A stretch of 64,000 nt of DNA from Leptospira venezuelensis (lineage in GTDB: Bacteria; Spirochaetota; Leptospiria; Leptospirales; Leptospiraceae): the NCBI RefSeq assembly GCF_002150035.1, contig NZ_NETS01000010.1, forward strand, positions 1,488,001 to 1,552,000, written 5' to 3'. Within the stretch, counting starts at the first letter, position 1. Every line of letters begins with the position of its first letter. The translations under genes and the position numbers were made by a program. The notes under the pieces were generated by a model. That model ran no database searches and had not been told where the DNA came from. It was given only the letters and a program-made list of their open reading frames with translations. Of this stretch, positions 45,406 to 54,425 are shown one piece after another.

Positions 45406-46509
45406 ATGATTCGAAAAATTCTACATGTGGATATGGACGCGTTTTATGCTTCTGTAGAACAAAGGGATAATCCGAGTTATAGAGGTAAGCCAATCATTGT
45501 TGGAGGTCCTCCGGATTCCAGGGGAGTAGTATGTGCTGCAAGTTATGAGGCTAGGAAATTCGGAGTTCGATCCGCAATGTCTTGTTCTCAAGCGGCGAGA
45601 CTTTGTCCTTCGGGGATTTTTGTAACTCCTCGTTTTGAAGCATACAAAAAAGTATCTTCTAAGATTCGGCAGATTTTTTTAGAGTACACTGATCTAGTGG
45701 AAATGCTTTCTTTAGACGAGGCATTTTTAGACGTCACTCAAAATAAGAAAAATATTCCGTATGCTAGTCAGGTGGCAAAAGAGATCAGAGAGAAAATTCT
45801 CGAAGAAACACAGTTAACCGCGTCCGCCGGAGTCTCCATCAATAAATTTTTAGCCAAAATTGCTACAGACCAAAATAAGCCGGACGGAATGACAATTGTC
45901 CGTCCGGAACAAATTGAAAAATTTATAGATTCCCTTGATGTTTCCGTATTTCCGGGAATTGGAAAAGTTACATTAAAAAAAATGCATGCACTTGGGATCA
46001 AAAAAGGAAAAGATCTAAAAGAAAAAAGTCTGGAGATGTTAGATCAAAATTTTGGTAAATCAGGGCGCTGGTTCTACGCTGTATGCAGAGGTTTGGACGA
46101 TAGACCGGTAGAACCTTTTCGAGAAAGAAAATCCTTAGGTGCCGAGTCTACATTCGCTAAGGACTTAGAAAATAGCTCCGAGATATTCAGAGAACTTTCG
46201 GATATTGCAGAAGAATTAGAAAGAAGGCTTTTACAAAAATCTTTTCCTGGAAAAACAATCACTTTAAAAGTGAAATTTTCAGACTTCACCCAAAAGACCA
46301 GAAGTATTACGGAAGATTATTCCTATATAGACAAAAATGAACTCTATCGGATCGGATCTAAACTTTTGGAAGAATTTATATTAGAATCCGGTAAAGCTAT
46401 TTTTCCTATCCGCTTATTGGGTTTAAGTCTTTCTCATCCGGAAAGTTCTTCTAAAAATTCACAAGCCAAAAATGAAGATCAAGAGTATCTATTCCCTTCT
46501 TTGTTCTAA
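45406..46509 (+). CDS. dinB: DNA polymerase IV (Y family)
   Basis: A 367-residue translesion polymerase. Catalytic acidic residues are Asp9 (HVDMDAFYASVE) and Asp104/Glu105 (LSLDEAF). The thumb HhH element is FPGIGKVTLKKM and the little-finger domain follows. The C terminus carries QEYLF (359-363), a match to the sliding-clamp-binding pentapeptide. No LexA site is obvious in the 42-bp gap to comF. It ends one base before the convergent gene. Confidence 0.95.
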   Translation: MIRKILHVDMDAFYASVEQRDNPSYRGKPIIVGGPPDSRGVVCAASYEARKFGVRSAMSCSQAARLCPSGIFVTPRFEAYKKVSSKIRQIFLEYTDLVEMLSLDEAFLDVTQNKKNIPYASQVAKEIREKILEETQLTASAGVSINKFLAKIATDQNKPDGMTIVRPEQIEKFIDSLDVSVFPGIGKVTLKKMHALGIKKGKDLKEKSLEMLDQNFGKSGRWFYAVCRGLDDRPVEPFRERKSLGAESTFAKDLENSSEIFRELSDIAEELERRLLQKSFPGKTITLKVKFSDFTQKTRSITEDYSYIDKNELYRIGSKLLEEFILESGKAIFPIRLLGLSLSHPESSSKNSQAKNEDQEYLFPSLF

Positions 46510-46510
46510 A

Positions 46511-47260
46511 CTATTTCGATGTGTCTCCGTCTATCCCAGAAGGGACTAAGTTTGCAATACCCTGTCTCAGATTTGCCCATTCTTGCCGGCATTTTTTGTC
46601 TGAATCTTTTTCTTCATTATAATGAAGCATAGATCTTCCGGCAGCAAGTCCTGCTAATTTAGAATTATCGAATATCTTCCATGCTATGCTCAGGATAAAT
46701 AATCCCACAAAAGGTAATGCAATTTTTAGGATCCCATGATGTTTAGAGTCCATAATAGAACCTAAGAACGTGCAAATTGAGCCGATGCTGAATAGATACC
46801 AACCTATATAAAAATAATCTTCTGCAATCTCGGAAGCATTATTGATCATGTATCTGCAAAAAGATCCGTCCATTTCCACTAATTCTTTTTTTCCGGAAGG
46901 CAGAAGGTTTTCTATAAAAGGTTTTTCCAATCGAGATTTTCCTAAATAAGGTTGGATCTCTAAGAATAGATTAATCCCCAAATACAACATTCCCAAGATA
47001 AATACGATAAAAAACGGTCTATATATAAGTTTAGTTCTTTCAGTAGATCTATACACTTCCAATTCGGATTCGGGGATTCCCATCTTCTTGGAAATCCTGT
47101 CCTTGTATTGTTGAAATGCTAGGTTATCCATAAATGGAATATAATCTGTAGCGGGAAGAGAATCTTTCGTTTCTTTACTTTGCAGCCAAACATTTACTTC
47201 GTTTAATGCTTTGGCTTTCGAAACCTTGAAATAGGGAAAAATAAGGCGGATCAGAAACAT
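46511..47260 (-). CDS. Uncharacterised membrane protein
   Basis: A 249-residue protein I do not recognise. The first 75 residues are soluble and charged. Three hydrophobic helices follow (FIVFILGMLYLGINLFL, FYIGWYLFSIGSICTFLG, IALPFVGLFILSIAW). The C-terminal 50 residues are charged and soluble. It is convergent with dinB with one base between stops. The next gene upstream on the same strand is recQ's 3' neighbour region at 47367, more than 100 bp away, so it is likely its own unit. Confidence 0.7.
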   Translation of the reverse strand: MFLIRLIFPYFKVSKAKALNEVNVWLQSKETKDSLPATDYIPFMDNLAFQQYKDRISKKMGIPESELEVYRSTERTKLIYRPFFIVFILGMLYLGINLFLEIQPYLGKSRLEKPFIENLLPSGKKELVEMDGSFCRYMINNASEIAEDYFYIGWYLFSIGSICTFLGSIMDSKHHGILKIALPFVGLFILSIAWKIFDNSKLAGLAAGRSMLHYNEEKDSDKKCRQEWANLRQGIANLVPSGIDGDTSK

Positions 47261-47366
47261 ATTGTTTTCCTAATGTATAAAATCAGCTGAAAAGGATTGG
47301 CTGGTCAGATTAGGAAATCTTTAATAAGTAGGCAAGGTGATTTTAAGGAAAGAAAAGCGGAGAAGA

Positions 47367-49232
47367 TTAAAACTTCTCTAAAATAGCTAAAATTTCTTTC
47401 CCATATTGCCTAACTTTGGCTTCCCCCATTCCTTTGATCGCCATTAGGTCGTCCAGGGTTTCTGGTTTTTGGGAAACAATTCTAGAAAGTACAGGATTTT
47501 GGATTACCATAAACTTCTTCCATTTGTTACGCCTTGCAATCCTGTCTCTGAAGTTTTTGAGTTCATTTAGAATTAGTTTGTCCCCGCTGAGTGGGACTTT
47601 TTTGCGAAGTTTGTCTGGATCATCGAAAGATGGTTTAGGTTTTCCGAATGCAGTTAGATAAATTTTAGGATATTTATCCCCTTTAACCGAAAGTTTTTTG
47701 GTCTTCTGCCAATCTTCCAGAAGTTTGAAGATCGATTCTTCGGGAATATGCTTTAAAGAAGAATAATATTGTGACTTGTCCAATCTTCTGCGAAGTATGT
47801 CCTTGGATTTTGCTCCTCTTAATGTGCCTGCTATGATCTTTTTTCCGAATTTTGCAGGATATTCTGAGATCAAACCTTCTATCGATTTGATCTCATCAGA
47901 CTCGAAAATATGAGATTCTTTTTCCTTTTTCTTCTCTGCTTTTAATCTTTCTCTTTCAGTATAAGCAAGCCTTGCAGAGTGAGAGGAAGCTGAATCTGTA
48001 CAAGTATCACAGGATCCACAGCTGGAAATTTCTTCTCCAAAATAATCGCATAAGATTTTTTGTCTGCATTCAGGAGAACTTACATATGATTTTACGTGAG
48101 AGAGTAGGGTTTCTCCTCCCTTATAATTCGCTTCTTTTGATAAAAGAAAACTTTGAACACTTAAATCGCCGGGTAAAAAGAATAATATGCAATCCGAATT
48201 TTTTCCGTCCCTCCCAGCTCTCCCGGCTTCTTGGTAATAACTTTCTAAAGAAGAAGGTACCTGATAATGAAGGACCAATCTCACGTTCGGGCTATCCAAT
48301 CCCATTCCGAATGCGTTTGTCGCTACGAGTATATTCGTTTTTCCGGATGAATATCCTTCTTGGGCTTTTTCTCTGCTGGAATCCGTTCTTCCAGCATGAT
48401 ATTTTCCTACTTTGTATCCTGATTTGCGGAGAAGTTCGTAAATTTCGTCCACTTTTGCGCGAGTAGAGCAATAGATTATTACTTTTCCTGAGATCGATTT
48501 TTGAAAATTACCCTTTTCTAATATTTCCAAAAGTAAACTTTCTTTTTCTCTTTCGGAGTCTGGATACACTACCGAAAATTTTAAATTTTCTCTGGCATAT
48601 GTTCCTTGCACGTGTAAAGGGAGTTTTAATCCTAAACTATCCGAGATATCTTTTTTGACCCTATCTGTCGCCGTTGCAGTAAGAGCTACCCAAGGAGTTC
48701 CTTCCTTTAAGTAAGAACGTAATGTATGTAGTTTTCTGTATTCGGGCCGAAAATCATGACCCCATTGAGAAACACAATGGGCCTCGTCTACTGCCATCAA
48801 ACTAACTGGCAGTTTAGGAAGAAGATTTAAGAAAGAACGAGAGACTGCTCGTTCAGGAGAAATATATAATATTCTAATCTTGCCAGTTGCAGCTGAAGAT
48901 AATACTCTAACTTGTTCCAGATCATCTTGTGTAGAATTACAATAAGCAGCTTGGATACCTCTCGCTTTTAAACCGTCCACTTGGTCTTTCATTAAAGCAA
49001 TTAAAGGAGAGATTACAATCGTAAGAGAACTTGCCTCTGCAAAGGAGGGCAATTGGTAGATGAGAGATTTCCCCCCGCCTGTAGGAAGAATTGCGAGCAC
49101 GTCCTTTTTTCCCAATAAGGCCTGTACTGCTTCCCATTGGCCTTGTCTAAATTGAGAAAAACCGAAATGGGTATGTAGGATCTTTTTCCAATCCTCTATC
49201 GAAGAGGAGGCTGTTCCAGTGTTAGCAGACAA
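47367..49232 (-). CDS. recQ: ATP-dependent DNA helicase RecQ
   Basis: A 621-residue 3'-5' helicase. Walker A PTGGGKS is at 50-56, the DEAH box at 149-152, and the second RecA domain holds the QEAGRAGRDG arginine-finger block. The zinc-binding RecQ-Ct subdomain has CRQKILCDYF followed by CGSCDTC. The last 75 residues form an HRDC domain. It repairs and restarts replication forks, usually with RecJ and RecF-pathway proteins. It lies 15 bp after mnmC on the minus strand, so they may share a transcript. Confidence 0.96.
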   Translation of the reverse strand: MSANTGTASSSIEDWKKILHTHFGFSQFRQGQWEAVQALLGKKDVLAILPTGGGKSLIYQLPSFAEASSLTIVISPLIALMKDQVDGLKARGIQAAYCNSTQDDLEQVRVLSSAATGKIRILYISPERAVSRSFLNLLPKLPVSLMAVDEAHCVSQWGHDFRPEYRKLHTLRSYLKEGTPWVALTATATDRVKKDISDSLGLKLPLHVQGTYARENLKFSVVYPDSEREKESLLLEILEKGNFQKSISGKVIIYCSTRAKVDEIYELLRKSGYKVGKYHAGRTDSSREKAQEGYSSGKTNILVATNAFGMGLDSPNVRLVLHYQVPSSLESYYQEAGRAGRDGKNSDCILFFLPGDLSVQSFLLSKEANYKGGETLLSHVKSYVSSPECRQKILCDYFGEEISSCGSCDTCTDSASSHSARLAYTERERLKAEKKKEKESHIFESDEIKSIEGLISEYPAKFGKKIIAGTLRGAKSKDILRRRLDKSQYYSSLKHIPEESIFKLLEDWQKTKKLSVKGDKYPKIYLTAFGKPKPSFDDPDKLRKKVPLSGDKLILNELKNFRDRIARRNKWKKFMVIQNPVLSRIVSQKPETLDDLMAIKGMGEAKVRQYGKEILAILEKF

Positions 49233-49247
49233 GTTGAAACTTCTTCC

Positions 49248-51185
49248 TTATTCTTGATTTCGGATCTTGCGGTAAAGAAATCTTGATGGATGCAGAGAAG
49301 AGTACAAGCTATTTTCGATAGATAAAGGTTCGTTTAAAAGAATCTCCGCCAAAATTTCCCCTCCCAATAGGGAAGTCAAAACTCCCCTGGACCCTAAACC
49401 GCCGAACACAAACAGGTTTTTTTGCGGTTCTAAAAAAGGGAATTCTTTCTTTCGATTTTTTGGCAGACTCATACCCGAGTATATTTTTCGAAAAGGCTCC
49501 GGAGAGTGGACCGGGCCAATAATTGGGAATCGATCTGGCGTTTGGGACCTGATCCCAACAAAATCGGAGCGAACTTTGATTTGTTCCCAATCTATGCCCA
49601 AATACGTTTTTTGAGAATATTCTAAAATTTCTTCTCTATCCTTGGCTCTCGGATTTGGATCTAAATCAAATTCATCAAATGTAGAGCCGTTTACTCTGAT
49701 CCCCTTTTTAGAAGGAGTCAGATATTTTTCTCCTACATAAATCGGATCTTTTTCGGATTCTATATTCGAATCTTCTAATATTTCCAATTGCCCTCTTACG
49801 GATCTGAGAGAGAAGGGAGATTCATCCCATAAATTTTGTAGTAAACTTTCTATTCCAAAAGAATTTGCTAAGATCAGAACTTCTGTTTTACTTAAAGTCT
49901 CATTTTTCTCTGAGGATAATGTCCATTCTTCGACTTCGAAAGAGATCGAGTTTATTTTTCCATGCTTGAGATAGATATTAGGATGATTTAAAAGTTTTTC
50001 CGTTAAGACTGGAGTGTCGGTCCAGAAGCCGGAAGGATAAAATATACCTTTTGTATCTCCTGGAAATTTATCTCCGAGTTCTGGTTTTAATTCTGCCAAT
50101 TCTTTAGATAAAAGATGAGCCTTAATTCCTTCTTCCAATCGAGCCCAAGGAAGATCTTCCCCTGAAAGTTGTAATGTGCCAGAGATTTGGTAAGAATCCT
50201 TTGGCAAAAGATCGGAGTAGCGACGAACAGAATTCCCAAGACAACGTAGAGTCCATAAACTGGTAGGAGTTTCTCCTTTGGTAATATGTGGATGAGAGAC
50301 TGCCATTGGGACAGAAGATGCGCGTAACGCGTTATGTTCATCCCAAACTTCTACTTGTATTCCTCTCCAGGCTAAAGCTCTGGCAATACTTGCCCCTGCA
50401 AGTCCAGCTCCTAACACAGATACTTTCTTTGGAGTTTTGTCAGAATCTTTTCTTCTTAAAAATGGGATTGGATTTAAATCCGGTTCTGGTTCGGACTGGT
50501 ATACCCCAACAAGCATTTCTCTTTTTCTTCCATAACCTGGAATTTTAGTTAGAGAGAAGCCTGCGTTGCTTAAGCAATCTTTTACAGATCGTGCCACAGT
50601 GAATGTGGCAAAACTTGCATTTTTATTGGAAAGTCTTTTGAGTTGAAGAGAAATATTTTCTCCCCAGAGTTCCGGATTTTTAGACGGAGCAAATCCATCT
50701 AAGAAGAATGTATCAAATTTTCCGGATGTTTCTGGAAGACATTGGATCGCATCTCCTATCCAAAGATCCAAAACCAGATTTTCTTTTTCGAATAAGAACG
50801 TATTACACCCAGGGATAAGTAATATATATTTTTCTAAAAATAATTCCAACAATTCATTTAGTTCGGGAAACGCAGAAATCGCCTTACGAATATCATCAGT
50901 TTCTAATGGATATTTTTCGAAGGAAGTGAATCTGAGAACTCGGGCATTAGATTTGTTTTTACAAATTCTCCAAAGCTGCCAAGCTGCGAAAAAATTTAAG
51001 CCAGTTCCAAATCCCAATTCTAAAATCGAGAATGAATTTTGAGTTTCGGGAGAAGATAATCTTTCTTCTAATTTGTTTCCTTTTAAGAAGACATGTTTGG
51101 TTTCTTCTAATCCGTTTTCAGGAGAGAAATATATATCGTTAAATTCTCGGGAAACAGGGGTGCCGTTTTCTTTCCAGTTGATCAT
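49248..51185 (-). CDS. mnmC: Bifunctional tRNA 5-(methyl)aminomethyl-2-thiouridine biosynthesis protein MnmC
   Basis: A 645-residue two-domain enzyme. Residues 1 to about 240 are the MnmD methyltransferase (SILELGFGTGLNFFAAW, FDTFFLDGFAPSKNPELW). From about 255 on lies the FAD-dependent oxidoreductase MnmC1 (VSVLGAGLAGASIARALAWRG, then GLGSRGVLTSLLGGE). It finishes mnm5s2U at wobble position 34 in the tRNAs for Lys, Glu and Gln. Its start overlaps the stop of the upstream lipoprotein gene by four bases, implying co-translation. Confidence 0.95.
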   Translation of the reverse strand: MINWKENGTPVSREFNDIYFSPENGLEETKHVFLKGNKLEERLSSPETQNSFSILELGFGTGLNFFAAWQLWRICKNKSNARVLRFTSFEKYPLETDDIRKAISAFPELNELLELFLEKYILLIPGCNTFLFEKENLVLDLWIGDAIQCLPETSGKFDTFFLDGFAPSKNPELWGENISLQLKRLSNKNASFATFTVARSVKDCLSNAGFSLTKIPGYGRKREMLVGVYQSEPEPDLNPIPFLRRKDSDKTPKKVSVLGAGLAGASIARALAWRGIQVEVWDEHNALRASSVPMAVSHPHITKGETPTSLWTLRCLGNSVRRYSDLLPKDSYQISGTLQLSGEDLPWARLEEGIKAHLLSKELAELKPELGDKFPGDTKGIFYPSGFWTDTPVLTEKLLNHPNIYLKHGKINSISFEVEEWTLSSEKNETLSKTEVLILANSFGIESLLQNLWDESPFSLRSVRGQLEILEDSNIESEKDPIYVGEKYLTPSKKGIRVNGSTFDEFDLDPNPRAKDREEILEYSQKTYLGIDWEQIKVRSDFVGIRSQTPDRFPIIGPVHSPEPFRKIYSGMSLPKNRKKEFPFLEPQKNLFVFGGLGSRGVLTSLLGGEILAEILLNEPLSIENSLYSSLHPSRFLYRKIRNQE

Positions 51186-52171
51186 CCCGGATTTTCCGCA
51201 TCGGGATTAGTATCTTCTTTAGGAGGAAGACCTGCAGAAGGCAGGTTTTTAAGAGGGGGATATGCTGGACCTTCTTCTTTTTTATGAGGTTCCTTTGAGA
51301 GTTGTATCTCTTTTCTAACGCCCATCCTGTAAGTAGTCATGTTCATATAAAGGGAAGGAGCAGGAAGGCCATTTGCAGTTGCGACCTGATTTTTGATATT
51401 CAATCCTTTCCCGTCCAAGTCTCCGAAACTTGTAATTTCTAAAAACAGATATGCATTATAAAGGATAGTATCGGGAAAGTATTGACCTATATTATATTCT
51501 AATAATAGACGGAGTCCTTTTAATTCTTGTAGTTGGTTCTTGACGCTAGATATTCTTTGTTCTCTTTCTATGATGTCCATTCTGTAGACTGCCAGGCCGT
51601 ATATTGGGCCGACTCCAAAGTTTACATTTTTCCCTTCGTAATAACCTAAATATAGTGTGAAATACATTTGATAATCTTCATAAGTATATTCCATATTTCT
51701 TCCTAATTGAGGAGGAAGAGGGAATAGTTGATTGGAAACATATTCATCAAATGCGAGATAACGTCTTCCATCATCCGGATAATTAATTAGATTCCCTCTA
51801 TATGTTCTGGGAGAAGTTAAATTGAATGACCAAGCAAGTCCGCTTAAGAAAGAAAAAAATCCTTTGATATCTCTAGTGCCTGGGATCCTGCTTGGAACGG
51901 ATCCAATCGAATAGAATGCTCGTGTCGTTGTAGAATCTCTACTAACCACACTTGTATCTGTATCTGAACCAGGGGCGCTAAACTTACTGATCGGTATTCC
52001 TTGAACATTGGAAGGATGAGTAAAAAAATCCAAGGCGGTATATTCCGCACCCGCATTGATAATGATCGAATCCAAAATCCCACTCATACTCTTACACGAA
52101 GAGAGAATTAGAAATAAGCAGGAGATTATAGTTTTGCGGTAAAAATCCGGATTTAGTCTCTTTGAATCCAT
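51182..52171 (-). CDS. Probable lipoprotein of unknown function
   Basis: A 329-residue protein with a lipoprotein signal ending LILSSC (Cys26). The rest is rich in Tyr, Asn and Gly and is predicted mainly beta; the C-terminal 35 residues are Pro/Glu-rich. I do not recognise the family. It lies directly before mnmC with a four-base overlap, which is odd for an envelope protein and a tRNA enzyme and may reflect operon packing only. It is divergent from dusA. Confidence 0.75.
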   Translation of the reverse strand: MDSKRLNPDFYRKTIISCLFLILSSCKSMSGILDSIIINAGAEYTALDFFTHPSNVQGIPISKFSAPGSDTDTSVVSRDSTTTRAFYSIGSVPSRIPGTRDIKGFFSFLSGLAWSFNLTSPRTYRGNLINYPDDGRRYLAFDEYVSNQLFPLPPQLGRNMEYTYEDYQMYFTLYLGYYEGKNVNFGVGPIYGLAVYRMDIIEREQRISSVKNQLQELKGLRLLLEYNIGQYFPDTILYNAYLFLEITSFGDLDGKGLNIKNQVATANGLPAPSLYMNMTTYRMGVRKEIQLSKEPHKKEEGPAYPPLKNLPSAGLPPKEDTNPDAENPG

Positions 52172-52259
52172 TCGATAGAACCAAAATGAAACGGTCAGAA
52201 ATCAAACCAAGCCCATTTCATGGGGCTTGACTGCTCACGCTGAAAACCGAGGATCGTAT

Positions 52260-53321
52260 ATGTCGAAGTATATGTCTTTCGAAAAAAAACAACCGATCTT
52301 ATACCCCGTATCCGTTGCCCCAATGATGGACTGGACGGACAGGCATTTTCGTTTTTTCTTAAGACTGATCACTAAACATTCACTATTCTACACTGAAATG
52401 GTAACAACTGGTGCCATACTCAGAGGTGATAAACATAGATTTTTACGTTTTTCTCCGGAAGAATCCCCACTTTCTTTGCAGCTCGGCGGCGACAATCCTT
52501 CTCAACTTGCGGAATGTGCTAAGATCGGAGAAGAATACGGATATTCAGAGATCAATCTGAATGTGGGTTGTCCAAGTGATAAGGTTCAAGTAGGAAATTT
52601 CGGAGCCTGTCTAATGAAGGATCCAAATAAGGTCGCTGATTGTATTTCTGAAATGGATTCTAAAACTTCAATTCCTGTCACTGTGAAATGTCGGATTGGC
52701 GTTCGAGGAAAAGAAACATTAGAAGATTTGCATGAATTTGTGCGGTCTGTAAGCTCAGCAGGGGCGAGAAGGATCACAATACATGCAAGAATTGCAATAT
52801 TAGAAGGTTTAAGTCCGGCCCAAAATAGAACTGTTCCTCCGTTACGATATGAAGATGTGTATGCTATCAAAAAAAGTTTTCCGGATCTTGTGATAGAATT
52901 GAACGGAGGAGTGAGGACTATCTCAGATATACACTCTCATTTAGATAAGGTGGATGGTGTAATGATAGGAAGAGCTGCCTACGAAAATCCTTTCTTATTC
53001 TCAGATGTGGATGCAGAATTTTTCGGAGCAAAGCCTTTAAATCTAAGTCCTAGAGAGATTTTTGAATCAATGCAGGAATATGTTTCTTCTCAAACTTCAG
53101 AAGGTGAAAAGCCGAGTCGTATCTTAAAACATTTGCTCGGAGCATTTCATGAGATTAGAGGCGCCCGCACTTATCGTAGAGTTCTCACGGAAAAAATGTA
53201 TTCTAACCCGAGTCCTAAGTTACTTTTAGAAGCCTTGCAGTCTATCCCTGACGAATATCTGCATCGTAAATTCGGAAATCCGAAAATAGAGACCCAAGAG
53301 GTAGGCCGTATAGTGGTTTAA
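52260..53321 (+). CDS. dusA: tRNA-dihydrouridine(20/20a) synthase DusA
   Basis: A 353-residue FMN enzyme that reduces uridines in the tRNA D-loop. The FMN-binding start is VSVAPMMDWTDRHFRFFLRL, and the catalytic Cys104 is in NVGCPSDKVQVGNFGACLMK. The CRIGVRG and VIELNGGVRT strands complete the barrel; the C terminus is the helical DusA domain. The ATG at 52260 is preferred (GAGG seven bases upstream) over an in-frame TTG at 52227. Confidence 0.95.
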   Translation: MSKYMSFEKKQPILYPVSVAPMMDWTDRHFRFFLRLITKHSLFYTEMVTTGAILRGDKHRFLRFSPEESPLSLQLGGDNPSQLAECAKIGEEYGYSEINLNVGCPSDKVQVGNFGACLMKDPNKVADCISEMDSKTSIPVTVKCRIGVRGKETLEDLHEFVRSVSSAGARRITIHARIAILEGLSPAQNRTVPPLRYEDVYAIKKSFPDLVIELNGGVRTISDIHSHLDKVDGVMIGRAAYENPFLFSDVDAEFFGAKPLNLSPREIFESMQEYVSSQTSEGEKPSRILKHLLGAFHEIRGARTYRRVLTEKMYSNPSPKLLLEALQSIPDEYLHRKFGNPKIETQEVGRIVV

Positions 53322-53368
53322 TCGGCGATGACTCGTCTAAATATTCCAGAATATTTACGGAGAAACTT

Positions 53369-54310
53369 TTGGATAAGATTCGGACTATAGATTGCGGATA
53401 TGTGGAAGCTGGACTTGCCTGTGCTTACCTGATAGTGGATGGAGACAGAGCAATATTCGTAGAAAATAATACGAATTATGCTGTCCCTATTCTATTAGAA
53501 GCACTAAAAGAAGAAGGTCTTACTCCTGAAGCAGTAGATTATATTATTATCACTCATGTTCACTTGGATCATGCAGGTGGAACAGGAAAATTAATCTCTC
53601 TTTGTCCAAATGCAACCGTACTTGCCCATCCGAAAGCTGCACCTCATGTAATAGATCCTGCTCGTCTTATCAAGAGCTCGATCCAAGTATACGGAGAAGA
53701 GAATTACTACAAGTTATACGGTGAGATCCTCCCCGTTCCAAAAGATAAGGTCCGAACCATGGCTGACGGAGAGGAATTGAACTGGCAGAAAAGAACATTC
53801 AAATTTCTGCATACAAGAGGACATGCAAATCATCATTTTTGCATTTATGATTCATTGACAAATGGTATCTTTACGGGAGATACTTTCGGGATCGGATATA
53901 CTTTGTTTAGAAAGGGAAAAGATTCTTTATTATTTCCATCTACCACGCCAACCGATTTTGATCCGGAAGAGGCTATACTATCAGTGGATAAGATAATCGC
54001 AACAGGTGCTGACAAAGCTTATCTCACACATTTTGGAGTTTGGGAAGATATCCGTTCGGGAGCTACTCAAATGAAAGAAGGTCTTAATGTTATGAAGAAT
54101 GTTATGATCTCCGCTGAAAAGACAGGTTTGGAAGGAGAATCCTTGGTTGCCTTCTGTGAAGGTAGAGTCCGTTCTTATTTAGAAAACCAAATCCGTATTC
54201 GGCATCTTCCCTTTGGTGAAAAAGAGGAACGATTTATTGGCTTCGATTCACAAATCAATGCACAAGGGATTGCATTTAAGATAGAAAGGGGCAGGAAGAA
54301 TAGGAAATAA
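53369..54310 (+). CDS. MBL-fold metallo-hydrolase
   Basis: A 313-residue cytoplasmic metallo-hydrolase with the metal signature H63-V-H65-L-D67-H68 and later histidines in FLHTRGHANHHF and the aspartate in FTGDTFGIG. This is the glyoxalase II-like/lactonase group; the substrate is unknown. The start is TTG with ACGGAG upstream. It follows dusA by 47 bp in the same direction. Confidence 0.85.
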   Translation: MDKIRTIDCGYVEAGLACAYLIVDGDRAIFVENNTNYAVPILLEALKEEGLTPEAVDYIIITHVHLDHAGGTGKLISLCPNATVLAHPKAAPHVIDPARLIKSSIQVYGEENYYKLYGEILPVPKDKVRTMADGEELNWQKRTFKFLHTRGHANHHFCIYDSLTNGIFTGDTFGIGYTLFRKGKDSLLFPSTTPTDFDPEEAILSVDKIIATGADKAYLTHFGVWEDIRSGATQMKEGLNVMKNVMISAEKTGLEGESLVAFCEGRVRSYLENQIRIRHLPFGEKEERFIGFDSQINAQGIAFKIERGRKNRK

Positions 54311-54425
54311 TTTTTCATCCCTTAAGTATAGAGATTGATTCTTATCATATAAAAAGATAAGAGCCTAATATAGTCTAGTAATGCTTAGGTGAAGTTTTTC
54401 ATTTGATTTCCTTGTTTCGAATTTT

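Noticed and set aside
47972..48466. A 164-codon open frame on the plus strand within recQ
   Set aside because: It runs antisense to well-conserved RecQ motifs and its product has no recognisable domain.
52209..52228. AAGCCC...GGGCTT hairpin upstream of dusA
   Set aside because: Six-bp stem with no T run; too weak to call a terminator or leader element.
54340..54362. Inverted repeat TCTTATC...GATAAGA before the 7TMR-DISM gene
   Set aside because: Only 7 bp per arm, AT-rich, nine-base loop and no T run; likely by chance.
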